Positions 1 to 12,595 of a stretch of 64,000 bases of DNA are shown here, one piece after another (within the stretch, counting starts at the first letter, position 1; each line of letters opens with the position of its first letter). This DNA comes from Gavia stellata (taxonomy: Eukaryota; Chordata; Aves; Gaviiformes; Gaviidae): positions 109,756,334-109,820,333 of the forward strand of contig NC_082595.1 of assembly GCF_030936135.1 (NCBI RefSeq), in the 5' to 3' direction. The translations under genes and the position numbers were made by a program. The notes under the pieces were generated by a model. That model was not told the origin of the DNA, did not search any database, and saw nothing but the letters and a program-made list of their open reading frames with translations.

Positions 1-3000
1 GAATGTCTTTTTTAAGAAAACACATTTTAAAAGGAAATGGCATTAAAAACTGTAAAAAAATACTTTGAAAATGCAGATATAGCCAATTATGAAGGGGTTT
101 AAATGCCTAATTTCTTTTTGCAAGTCCTCCCCCTTCCAGAAAGAATTGCTGAAATCCACTCACTTTGGATACAATAATTTAAGTATTCCAGGTTTACATT
201 TTTGCATCAGCAAGGAGCAAAAAAGTTCAGTAGAAAAAAAATATTTCCCCCCTTTCTAGGCACATCCCAGATGCATTAAATTCTCTTTTTCCTCAATGAA
301 ATAGCTCTTCAATACCTTTCCCGACCTGGCACCCTTGGATTTCTTTGCAAGACACAAAATCAGAGAATTTGAAGAGCCCAGTGAGATCAGCTACTTAAAT
401 AGGAATGAAAATTCACTACCAAAGTGTTTTCTGCTGTGACTGTTTTCTACTCTTGCTGAATTTTGGTCAAGTTCTTTTTATCTTTTTTTTTTTTTTAAAT
501 GTTTAGCAGCTTTGTTGCTAAGAGGTGGTTAGAAGACAGCTACAAACAAGTGTGCTGTGCTATAAACAGCACTGACCACGCAGAAGGTCTGTCTCAGAGG
601 CAGAAGGTGGAGGCTATGGCCACCGTCTTCTTGAAGGACACAGCTGAACACCCCTCCCTGCAAGTGGGAGGGCAGAGAGACCTGCTGTGATGATACACAC
701 AGCACTGGGTCTCCAGCTAACATCAGGGAGACTTTCATAGCCAAAGGCTGCTGCTCGTTAGGACCAAGCTGTGCGAGGAGGAATTACAGCAATGCAGAAA
801 GTCCCCGTGAAGAGCTGGAGAGCCCAGAGCAAGAAGCATCACAGTTAAAAAACTGGGGAGTGAAGCAGGTGTCTGGCTTGCATGTTGCATCCTTGCTGAA
901 AAACTGGGAATATCCTACTGGCAACGTTCAGTTCCCATCCTGTCCTGGTCCTTGTTGGATAAATATACCAAGTTGTATTTGCGCTTGCATTGAGGCCTCT
1001 TTCAAACACTCTGGCCAGTGTAAAAGGTCTTTGAGGGAGCATGAAGGGCAACTCCCAGGAGCAGCCGGGATCTCCAGCTAATGCTGGTGAGGTGCTGTGC
1101 TTGGTGCTGTGCTGCTGCAGGTCCCAGTCTCGAGCACAGCCAGTGCGGCCAAACTGGTCTTGCCAATGTCTGTCCCCTGCCAGCCCAGGGCAGCCGGAGG
1201 ACAAATCCAGGAGCTCTGTGCTCCTGTGATTTACCCCTCAGTGTGGCGTACACATTGCAGATATGAGATGGGAGCCCACTGGCTTACTTTGGGATCTCTT
1301 GCTGCAGTCCTAGCCAGCTTGCCATTTCCATTGCCACTTAAGTCTGCCCTGAATCTACCATCTTTCTTAGGCCATGCTTTGCACGTGAAACTGGCCCAAG
1401 CAAATGAACCAAGCAGAAAATCTGGCTGTTTCAGGGCTTTCTGAAGAGCTGGGATACCCCATGGGAGAAGGTTGTGTGTGAGGCTGGGGGGTGGGAGCGC
1501 ACAGATTTCCAGGACCCTGAGTTTAAGCAGACGCAAAAAGTTTCTTGACGGGGTGGGGGGGGGAAGATAATAAAAGCTTCTTGCTATCTCCAGAAGTAGA
1601 AAGCAGCCGCCTGTTGCCAGAGTGGTCATTCGCTAATCAAAACATCTGTCTGGAGGAAAAATGGCTGCTTACATTGAGCATTGCACCCTGCTGCAACCAG
1701 GCAGATGCTTGGCTGAGCTGCAAGAGGCTGCGGGCCAGGAAGCAGAGCCAGGGCTCGGGGTCCCGGGGTGGGGAAGAGCAGGAGGGCAGACTGCTTATCC
1801 CGCCTCCCTTAAACACGCTTTCCTCATGATCTCACCCCAGGCATCGCATCGGCAAGGTGGGATGTCTGCTGGGGACAGCTCTGCAGGACCTGAGGTCCTG
1901 CAGCAGCAGGAGGTGGGATGCGCTGGAGCAGGGAAGGAGGAGGATGGGGCTAGGAGAAGCAGGCACATCTCTTTGGGTACCTGGAGCATCTCTGGGGTTC
2001 TTCGGGTGTGAGAGGTTTTATCACGAAACTGCATTGCTCGGCGGCAATTTCTGCAGTGGCTGGAATTTCAACCCAAATTTCAACTCGCATCTATCTGCTG
2101 CCCAACATGGGTGTGGACCAGACTTATGGATGGGCTATGGGTGAGTTGGACCACAGCAGGGAGAAATCCTTTCTGCAAGCCACCCCCCTCTGACATCTAA
2201 GTCCTATGCAAGTGGCCACAGGCTATGCTCGCTTGGCCAGAATCCCTGATGCTCTGTTTCGCAGCTCTTTGAGGGCACATCATGGTGGTCTGTAGGGATG
2301 CGGGGAGGTCCTGGCCCTCGCAGCCCTGGGAACATGAGGAGGTGGATGGGGTGTTCCTCCACACCTCTATGTGTGGCCACCCACATTTCTGCCCTGGAAA
2401 AGGCCCTTCCTGGACGCCCTGCATCCCAGAGGCTGCCTTTTCCTAGCAAGAGGACAGCATTTTGTAGGACCCTCGTGTCCCAAGAGGAGCAATGAAGCTG
2501 GTGGTAGGCTGGTGCTCAGGCATTCGATGCAGTCAGAGATCCCCTCCTTGGGCTGGGTCTCAGAGGGAATGATGTTCCCTCCCTCCATCCTCAGAAGAGG
2601 CAAAGGACTGTAGAGAAAGATGTACATCTCCAGTTCCCCACCTGAACACCTCCAACCACTTGGAAAGCCACGTCAGAAATAGCTACCGGGTGCCAGAGCC
2701 CTTCCCCTACTCATCACAGCTGTGTCCAGCTCCAGCCAGCCTTCCCCACACATATACCCTCTCTTCCCCCCCAGGCCCTGGGGGGACAGGGGAGGATGGG
2801 AGTACCAGGGCGTGCATGCCTGGCACTTGTTTGTCCTCCTCTCCTTCTGCAGTAAACCAGGGAACAGCATCCCTGCAAACAATCCCTTGGGCCTGAACCT
2901 TAGCAGCTGATGGGTAGTGCCCCCATCATCTCTCTACCCCACAGATCTTGGGGCAGGGAAACAGGGCAGGGGGGGCATGACGTGAAGGAGGGATGGGAGA

Positions 3001-6000
3001 GAGGAAGAGGACAGAGAAAAACCTGCTGGGCTTCTCCCCACCCTCAGTGGAATGTGGATGGGGGTGAGATGTTCCCTACTTGCCTGCTTCCTACGCAGCT
3101 GCTCCTGGAGACACGATCCGAGGATGGACGAACCACTGGTCCGACCCATGACAGATGCTCCATGGGGCTGAGGGCCCTTGCAGAATTTCTCTGTTAGAGA
3201 CCTCTGGCTCCCACCACGTCCCCACCATCCATGGGACCGACTGCTTTGAATGTTACACCCCCAGATTGCAGGAGCAGCCTGATTTTGCAAATGCTTTTAA
3301 TGGGCTTTCTTTTTTTAATCAGGTCTTTGTGTCAGAACTGACTTTTTTCTCCCCCCCAAGGATTCATTGCTCTATTTTGAATATAAAAATGATCAACTGG
3401 GAGGGAGTGGGAGTTGCACTTCCCGGACAACCTGGCCAATGAAAATAGCAGTGAGGAAGGCGAGAAACCCAAAGAGAATCCAGACACAAAACCCAGCAAA
3501 ACCCACAAGCTATTAACAGCTGTCATTAGAAACAGCTACAATGGCTGTGAATGGATTGTGTTTCCACTATGCAAACCACCATATTTTAGGAAACAGATGA
3601 ACGCACTGGCTTTGCAATGATCTTTCCCTTTCTGTGATTAAAAAAGACCTTTTTCAGATGAAATGCATCTTGTTCCAGTGAGCCCCAACCCTCTATGAAC
3701 CTACTCAACCGTAGCAGCGTGGTCTAACGAATGAAGACCTGGACAGGGACTTGTGGGTGACTCTGCGGAAGTGACTTTCTCATTCTGCCTCAGCATATTC
3801 AATAGGGAGACTGAAACGCCTCTGTCTTAGGAGATAAATGTTCTATTAAAAGCAGGATTTGTTTCTACAGACTCCCGTAGGGTGCATAAAGAGCTGGCTG
3901 CTCTGGGGTGTTTTCAATGCATTTTCTTAAGCTGTTGCAAAGATGAGGCACCCAAAAACCACTGTGTAACCCCCTGTGGGTAATTGTGTGATGTCATTCT
4001 TGTGTTACATGGGGCAGCAGGACAGAAGGGACTCTTGGTCTCAGCCACCTCGAGGCTGGAATGACTTCACGTGGTTTGCACTTCAGCTGCTCTCACTGAG
4101 AAGGATAAACACAAGCTGACATCCACCGAGTGTGATGCACAACCTAAAGGTCGCCCACACGCCGGTGATGTTGTTTACAGGAGGAAAGGCTTCATGGAGC
4201 AGATCTAAGCTGAGGTCAAGGCAAAGGACCTTTACCAACCATAAGACCCAAGGACAAGACGAGGCTGGCTGAGGACATGACGATGTGTGAGAGGGAGCAG
4301 CTGCTCCAGGATGCACAACCCTGATGCCCCAGCACTGTTCGTGGGGCTGTGAAGTGCTGTCCCTGGTAAACCCCCATGGGAGGCACGGTGTGGAAATCAG
4401 CCTTGGTTCGGCAACTGCTCTGTGCTCCCGACAAAGGAAGAAAACCCCATGGAGGGCTGCAAGGCTGTCTGGGCCATAAGCAGGGGTCTGCAAATGCTCG
4501 GGGGGTCATACCATGCCTCTTACCCTAGAAGGTCAGCACAGGGTGCTCTGAAGACAACTGGGACAGACTCCCACCCCATCGCCCCTCGGCCAGGCATGCT
4601 GCAGAATCAGGCCTGCCATTTGCATACCAAGGAGATACAGAAAGGAGGAAGCCCTTGCAGATTCATCAAACTTCTCCCTTTCTGGCTCAATTCTCCTCCA
4701 GCTAAGGACAGGGGAGATGGGAGACAGGTGGAGACGGTCAGGATGGGGCTGGGGAAGGAGAGGACAGCTTCAGGGTTAGCTGGAGCACTTTGAGCTTTAG
4801 GGCAGGGGCTCATCCTTTGGTGGAGAGTGCATCTGAGGTACCTGACTGCTCTTTGCTGAGTGAGATTCACTTCCTATTCCTATGAAAAGGGAAGTTTCTT
4901 TTTTAGAAAGTTGCTTGTCATCCACCGCTGAGGTAGGAAGGAGGAGCTACCACGAGGTGCAGCAAAGGCTTAGAAATAAGCAAGTGTCTGCCAAGTCATC
5001 TTGGGAAAGAGGGCAATAACACGGCAGCTCCAGACAGAAACCTGCTTCTGATTTGAGACACGGTCCCAATGCCGATGGTGGGGAAACCCAGCGGGGCTGC
5101 TGCAAAGATCCTTCCAGTGATGGCCACTGTTCAAGTGGCTCAGAAGCAAGAAGTAAAAATAAAAACGATTAGATATGGTGTGGTCTGCCTATTGCAACCC
5201 AGGGAGGTTTTTTGGTATCTAAGATATTCTGGCTGTGCCCCTACATGTTGCCTGGGGCACATCCCTTCATCCCTGGGCCTCTTCTGTTGCCTCCAGGCTG
5301 GACATCTCATGGACATGAGATGAGACCCGGAGTCAAGAAGCCCAGGCAGTGAGTGCTCTTCTGCAGTTTGCTTACTCAGGAATCACAAAATGACAGCCTA
5401 GGGTTGACCTGTGAAAGCAGCTGGAAGGAGACCCCTGAGAAAGCATGTGAAAAAGGGCACTAAAAAGAGAGAAAGTCTCTCATAGGCAGCTCCTGGGTCA
5501 CTCCAGATGGGCTCCACCTGCCCCTCTTCCCTGACCTGAAAGAGCAGGCTGTGATCTCACCCGGCTGAGTAGGGTCTGTCTGGCAGTGGTTTCCACCCTG
5601 TTTTCATACACCAGATGTTCTCCAGGATTTTTGCAGGCCTCTACATGAGGTGTGCAATCCCGAGGCTGGCTTGTCTCTGCTACCTTTTACAGTTCCCTGT
5701 AAGACATGCATGGAGACCAGAGGTCCAGCCCATGCGGTAAATGCCCATGGGCTCTTAGGCTTGCCCATAAGAAAGACCTCTAGGACCTAGCACTCCACAG
5801 GACATGGAGAGGGACCATAAAACGTGGCAGCCTCCCTCCAGATGACCCACAGCCCACCAGGATGACCCCACAGGCAGACACCTATACCGGTGGCCCACGG
5901 CATAGCCTCCTTCTGCAGCAGTGCCCACTCCCACTGCATTTTATCCAGTTCACACCAAACCAAAAGTGTTCCTGTTAAGGTGTCTGCTGCAGAGGTGACT

Positions 6001-8880
6001 CCGGCTTTGATCTGAAACCACCAAGAGGGATGAAGGAACCTCTGCTCTTCCAGCTGGCCCCTCGGGCTTCTTCCCTATACTGCTGCTGTGAAAACTGGGC
6101 AGCTCACTCCCTCCAGTTGTTGTTTTCATGGTCTGGCCATGTTTTTCTCTTCCCTGTCAAGAATGAGTAGCCTAATTTACCATCTGAACCTCTCTGTTTC
6201 CATTCCTCTAGCAGATTAAAAGCTTATTTAATGCAACGTACTCTTGCTCCTGGAAGATGCTGGTGCATTATAACCACCCCACCGGCCTCCATTTTGAGCA
6301 CTTAGACTTTCTGAGCTCTCTGAGGCAGCACCTCAGTAAGTAAAATCAGCAATATCAGGGCTCGTTCTCCCACGGGGCTGCAGCCAAACCCCTTGTAGTC
6401 CCCATCCCGTGCTAGCTTCTGGTCTGTCTTTAGGAAATCTAGCCCAATTGCTCAGGTTGCACTGCCCGCCTGTTGGGTTTCTGCTTTCCAAGAGACGTGC
6501 TGTCCCTTTTCCCCTGATTTACTAACCTAAACACGTCACCGTGTTTGGGGTGACACTCAGACACAGGCACCTGGTGTAGCCCCAGGTACCAGATCACCCC
6601 GAGCGCAGGGTGGTGATGGGCTCCCTCTTGTTTCACTGTTGTTATTTATTGCTCAGTCTTGTGGGCATTGCAGGGCTGTCTTGAGGGAATGGGATGAAAA
6701 TGCAGCAGTGGCTTTAGCTGATGGTAACTAGGGGGTATTCTGCTAGTAGGGACCACAAAAAGATTTCGTCTGGCCGCAGTTAGGAAAAGCATTTCTTGGA
6801 GGGAGAAAGTGACTTTTTTCTTTTTCTTCTTCTCACATATAAATAAGAGGACTAATGAGGAGAAATGCAAAAATTTTAAAAAAGACACCTTTCAGGTGAC
6901 CTCATGGAAGTGTGAATTTCCACTGCCCAGAATCAGTACAACCGCTTGCAGAAAACAGCCACTGGAGAAGCATCTAGAACAGACCTCTGCCCCAAGGCAG
7001 GATCAGCCCCCTCACAAAACCTTGCTGGAGGAGCCTGTGGTCATTGCTCCCGGGAACCTGCCCATGCTGGATGTGACGGTGCTGATTCTTCTCTCCTCCC
7101 TGCACCAGTCCTCCCTGCCAGGCTTCCTCTACACTGCTCACACCATGCCTATTCTTGGCTACTTGCAGCAGCCAAGACCCTGCCTCAATATTATTTCCCT
7201 TTTGATGCTGGTAAAGAAACCTCCCCCTCCCTGCCCCCAGTTTCTAATCTCTCATTCAAAACTAGAAGATGAGCTTGACTTTCAGAATTAAAAGAATATT
7301 CAAACTTCCCTACGGTGCTCGAAGGAGATGATAGAAATGCGGCAGAACAAGGCCAAACCTTGCATCCAGGTCTATTGCAGACATTATTATTTATGGCACA
7401 GAAGTGATGGGGCTGCTCCACTCTCAGGTTACCTCATCTTTGATCTGGTCTGATTCTATTGCGTCAGAGCCAGAAGGAATCTTCTTTCCTCAAATTTCTT
7501 GCTTTGCCAGTGTCCATACTCTCACTAGCATCAGCAGGTTGATGCCTGTGCAAGCACTGAGTTTAAACAAACAGGATTTCCTCTCACCTGGCTAAGACCT
7601 CTCCTGTACAGAGTCCCATGGTCTCGATTCCCTTCTGTGCACGGTTGTTATTCACTGGCAGACCATTCAGCGACTTTTATACAGAATGTTTTTTCCCACT
7701 TTTCCACCAAAATTTCCAGGGAAAAAAGCATGCCATGGGAAATCGCCACCCTTGAAAAGATTCTGTCACTAAAACACCATGCATATTGGCATCTTTCACT
7801 GGAAAAAGAATAATTCCCCATGAAAGTTTGCTGTATCAATGTCTCAAGCAGCTGCGGTCTTCTTCCTGTGCTTCTAAAATGGCGAAGGCCAAATACGTAA
7901 GAGACATCCGGGAAAAACTCCCGAGATAAAAGTCAAGTTAAAACTTTTATATCAATTTCTCCATTTGCTTACTATGACCTTACTTGTCCCTCCTTCCATC
8001 ACGTATAGCAGATGATGCCATGATTTTTCCATAGATCAAATTTAATCTCTATTCAAAGCCCACTTCCCAAGCATCATCCTCCCATACACATATTTTGAGG
8101 TGTTCTGCCCCAAATTTTCATGGTTCCAAGCCGTTCACCATTAGCAGCTATTCACATAAATGTGGATGCCATCACGTCTTGGGTGTTGGGCAGGCAACAG
8201 GCTGGGCTGAAAGAAGTCCTGCAGCTCCTCTTCCCGCGGCATTTTATCAAGGTTTTTCTTTCACACCCCAGGGTTTCATGGAGAAGAGGGGTACCTTCTT
8301 ATGAGGACACTTAGTGTGACCTGATGGTCCTTCACCACTAGCCACCATAACCCAGGGAAGCACAGACATCTGAGAAAAGGGGAGACCATGACCTTCTGTG
8401 TATGAGGATACACCATGATGTGGTAAACCGGGACCCCGGGGACCTGGGCACAGGGCCGATCGCCTCTTTTGCCTCTTGGCCATCAGGACCCTTAAACAGA
8501 TGGCACAAAGAGTTTTTTAAACCAACCTTCATCCACCAGAAGTGTTGCATATTCAACCATCAATAAGGCAGACCAGACATCCTGGACAACTGAATAATTT
8601 TTCACTCTTCTCCCCTCATTAGGTAGCAAAGAATTCATTTGTAAACCATGTGTTTTCTATTTCTGCTCTGTCTCCTATGTGCCTGACATGCAGGACCCAA
8701 GGGGTCCTGCACGCTGCTTTTTGATCAGTAACACATTTCACGGTTTCCAGAGGAGCAGAAATGATCAGTGAGATTTGGTCAAATTTGGAGAATAATTTCA
8801 CATTTACGTAAATAAATAAAGAGGGGGAAATGTAGGAGAGAGTTTTTCAAGAGCCCATTTCACTTCAGAAGTCACATATA
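1..8880. other. Intergenic DNA, nothing supported
   Basis: I see no conserved coding block, RNA gene or clear repeat here. Short homopolymers occur (T-run at about 483-497, G-run at about 1555-1563). If gene order is as in mammals, BLK would lie to this side on the minus strand, but I found no SH3, SH2 or kinase-like exon. Confidence 0.6.
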
Positions 8881-9135
8881 TTTCGCAGGATGGCAGAAAT
8901 GTAGGACTGGCCCTTAGAAGGTCATTAATCTGGTAGACCTCCACTGCATCTGAGAGGCTACCTGACTTGTGCTTCAAAGCTTTCAATGATGGAAATTCCC
9001 ACTACTCCCCAGCAGTCTATCCCAGCCCTCCAATTCCCATAGCCTTAAAATGACTTCCTAATGATCAGCACTGGTTTCCTTCACGGAAAGACCTACAACT
9101 CCTTGTCCTACCCATGGTGGACAAGAAGTCTTTGC
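8881..9135 (-). mobile_element. Old, diverged CR1 LINE 3' fragment
   Basis: Read on the minus strand, this stretch follows the 3' end of CR1: a block corresponding to TAGGACAAGGAG, then TTAGGAAGTCATTTTAAGG (the usual 'aggaaaaacttcctaa' region), an 'aatttccatcattgaaagc' block, and a terminal AATGACCTTCTAAGGGCC. It is much more diverged than the CR1 copies near 58-62 kb, so it belongs to an older insertion. The fragment is 5'-truncated, as is normal for CR1. Boundaries are approximate to tens of bases. Confidence 0.7.
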
Positions 9136-12100
9136 AGTGGCTCCAGCAAATGAAGCAACATTCCTTCTTGCAAAATTTCCTCATTGATCACACTTTCCAC
9201 ACCTTTGCTCAACTGTGTCCCTCTCTTTCGGGCATTTATAATTGGGTTTGGAAGTTTGAACAGGCAAGCCCACAATGCTTTCTGAATTAAAACTGACTAA
9301 CATTAACAAAAGCAAAATTGCTCTGTAAAACCACAGAAACATTGTTCTCCCACTCAGTTGCAACATTTTCTTGGAAAATATTATAATTAGAAACCTATTT
9401 TTTATTTCAACACAAGGAGTTGCTGTGTTTTGAGTTTTGTTTTTTGGGGGGATACTTTTGGCTGGCCAGTGAAATGAATTCGCGTGGATTTAACCCTGAT
9501 ATGGAAAACAGGATGACCTGTGAGAAGCACCTGGCTTGTCCAGCATGAAATACTGGAGGTCTGGTTTACGTTCGTATTGCCTATGTTGTGCCTTAGCATT
9601 TATTTTTGAAGAATAACCGTGACCCTGTATATCCTGTTTTGTACGGGGATGTGCTTTCTTTCGAGTTTCACAGTGATGTCCAGCGGTGCAGCCACTTCTA
9701 CAATGAGCATCAGGACCCTGAGGTGGTAATCTGTTGCCAAAACCTCTGCCAAGGGGGAATTGCATCCTTTTTTAATCCCTTCAGCTACTTCTAATCTTGC
9801 AATTTGATGCTGACTTAATGAGAAAGCTGACTTGCGCTATATAAAATGAAGCCGTGAATGGAAACTTTGGTGCTGACGAGGGCTCCAGAAGGATTTAGCC
9901 CCAGGTATCTTGCTAAATTCTTGCCCATGATTGAACCCCGTGGGTCTGGAGGAAACGATTGACTACAGGGGAGCTCACCCACACGGAGTCAATGCTTCGT
10001 TGCCTCCAGAGTCTCGTCAACCATAGAAGAGCAGCGAGGAAACTCCCTTTTTAACACAGAGAAAATGGAAAGAATGAGGGGAAGGAAGGAAGACAAATAA
10101 TGATGAAGTAATAGTGTGCCCAAGTGCTCCCACCCTGCCCAACACAGTGCTGTGACCCCCATGAAATCCACGGTGACCTGTGTCCACTCCTGACTGAGAT
10201 GGCGAAAAGCCTTGTCCGCACCTAAATACGGTCTCAAGAGCTTTTTGGATTCTGGTGTGCCCATAAAGGTGGCACTGAGATTTAAAGGCTGAAAGGTCAG
10301 TCAAGAGGAAAGTCACAAAGCAGAAATAAAAGAGCTGATATCCTTGTCTGAAATGGACGCACAGCCCTAATTTTGCAGAAGTGGGATGTTCAGCCTGGGA
10401 TATCTTGGGCTTATTTAACAGGCGCTGGGGAGCACAGCATCTCAACTGAGAGCCCAGGGTATAAATGCCTGCCAGAACTCCCCCGCTGATTAAGCAGAAC
10501 AAAGAAAGTAATTAGAAAAGCAGATAAAAATCAGTAGCACCTTCCCAAAATTTTCACTTAAATATGTCTTGGGTCTTTCCTCCTCCAGCAGAAAATTCAG
10601 CCCTTGACTTCATAACCCTCAAGGTGCAGTGCTAGCCCTATTTTGGCAGAACAAAACAAGAATGAGCTAGATGTTTTTTTCACAGATTTTTGTGCATCTG
10701 TATAATGATAATGCTGCAGGAGGTCTGGGAGAAAAAACAAAATGTGGGCAAGAAATCACAAGCTCTGCAGCCCTCAAATCTTCTGATAAAAATTATTTAA
10801 ACCTTGACAGAATGACTAATGGAGCATATTAATGAGGGTGCCTTTGCTGCCCTGCAGCTGTCCTTTTTTCTTCTTAATTTCCATCTGCCTTCTCTACTCC
10901 AGCATGTACCAGAGCAGGGACCACGTGTATGTGTTCTGTGTGTAGCAGGAACCCTCACTGCTGACAGCATATGCACCTTGTCCTGATTTTGCACTGTTAA
11001 AGATCCATAATCAATTAAATATCACAGCAGTCCTGCAAGAAAGGCAAGAAATGCCCCCATTTCACAAGCGGGGTAACTGAAACACCTTGAAGAGCATTGG
11101 CTTGCCAGGCATCACCGGCCACAAAGCCCTGAGCAAACACCTGAGGAGGTCTGAGATGCAAATACCCCAGGATGCTGCAACTGTTCTTCCCTCCCAGAAG
11201 CGGCAAAGCAAACAAGGTGGCTTCTGAGATATCCAGGCACTGTGGAAATTTGAGCCTGGCCTAAATTTTAACCAAGAATGGAAGTTATGGACCTAGCGTA
11301 GACTCTGCATGTGTGGGGATGGGAAGTGACCAGGGGAAGAAGCCGTAAGTCCATCCTTCCTATAACTCCGTTGGAGTTCTCCAACTTGCCAGAAGCTTTG
11401 TCCACAACCACTGTTAGCCTGCCACTGGTTTTACCAGCTTGACTGGAGGAGCTGGTGAAAACAACATGTTGCCTCCAAGGAGACCATCCAACCCATCTGC
11501 CGGGCAAAAGAAAGCAAAGATCCTCAGCCCCAAATGTGCCTCTCAGCAGAAGGGGAATTAAAGCCTCAACCCTTCTCTGCACTGTGCGCAGCATCCATGG
11601 GTTCAACTCAGCAAAGGCTGAGCATCCAAACTTCCACCTCCTCTTAAATTATCTCTCACATCTCCAAGGAATTCAGCTGGAAGAAACTCATTCACCCCTT
11701 GCTGTTTAAAGGGCTTTCATCTACTTTTATTTTTTTTTAAGAGAAAGAGGTTGATCTGTGCCCAAGACACAACCTGCCGGGTCTGCGTCTGACTTAGAGC
11801 ATCAGTCCCACCTCAGAGGGTGCCCCGATTTCAGCACTGAGACACTGCCAGAAGGAAAGAAAGAAATGCACCCTGCCCCGGTCTGCGGCAGCCCACTCCC
11901 TTGAACATTGCACTCCAAATTTTTAAGGGTTTAATTACCGCCAGTCCATAGACAAGAACAAAGGATGGGCCAAATCTTCAAATGCTCTAAGGGGATGCAT
12001 CCAGTGGAGCTCCGGGCAATAAACAGCCACCAGGAATGAAGCAAAGTTGCTGGAAAATAATTTGCACTTACCTGATGAGTCCTATGTTCAGATTAAATCA

Positions 12101-12239
12101 TATCCCACTCGATCCTAGTTGTCCACAAGAGTTAAGAAATCCCTTGCAGGGCACGTACTGAAGAACATAAGCTTGTCTTGATAAGTTTTAATCCTTAGAG
12201 CATGTAGAAAGAGAAACCCCAATTCTTCTTGGTGTTGTC
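9136..12239. other. Intergenic DNA, nothing supported
   Basis: The only point of note is the strong minus-strand splice donor, with its exon side ending at 12072. The open frame on the minus strand at 9989-10264 starts MGTPESKK but has no further resemblance to a Src-family N-terminus. Confidence 0.55.
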
Positions 12240-12595
12240 AGTTGACTGCTGTTAGTGGTTTCCTGTCGACAACAGCTGAATGACAAATCAAACTGGTTTG
12301 TTACACTTATAGCGATTAAGGGCTGGTAGTATAACCACACTGCTCATTTAGCGCTAATGTTAGCACAGTGTCTACCTTAGAAGAACCGTTATCCGCAAAG
12401 GCTCGGCGGGCTATAAAAAGTACTGTCCCGCTACAAATGATGCCCTTAATCACTCTCATTCAGGCTAGTATGAGTTGAAAGTCATCCCCTGGAGCCACAG
12501 GGTATAAAACTGGTCTGCAAATGGAAGGAGAAATATGGGTTCTTGAGTTTTCTAGATTGGCCCATTCACAGCTAAGAGCAGTCTGAACCAATAGC
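12240..12595. promoter_or_regulatory. Promoter-like patch with CpGs, two TATA-type motifs and CCAAT
   Basis: Within otherwise CpG-poor intergenic DNA, this stretch has several CpGs (for example GGCTCGGCGGG at 12400-12410), TATAAAAA at 12412-12419, TATAAAA at 12503-12509 and CCAAT at 12588-12592, all on the + strand. A perfect donor (CAGGTAAGTG) faces the other way, on the minus strand, with the exon side ending at 12072. No coding exon is attached to any of these, and it could equally be an old repeat that I do not recognise. Confidence 0.2.

Noticed and set aside
5381..5440. Possible minus-strand CR1 end (AATCACAAAATGACAGCCTA)
   Set aside because: Only the first dozen bases resemble CR1, and the following sequence does not continue the match.
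9989..10264. Minus-strand open frame starting MGTPESKK, reminiscent of a myristoylated Src-family N-terminus (BLK expected on this side)
   Set aside because: Beyond the first residues nothing resembles BLK or any SFK unique domain, and there is no good donor at a suitable place. A chance resemblance.
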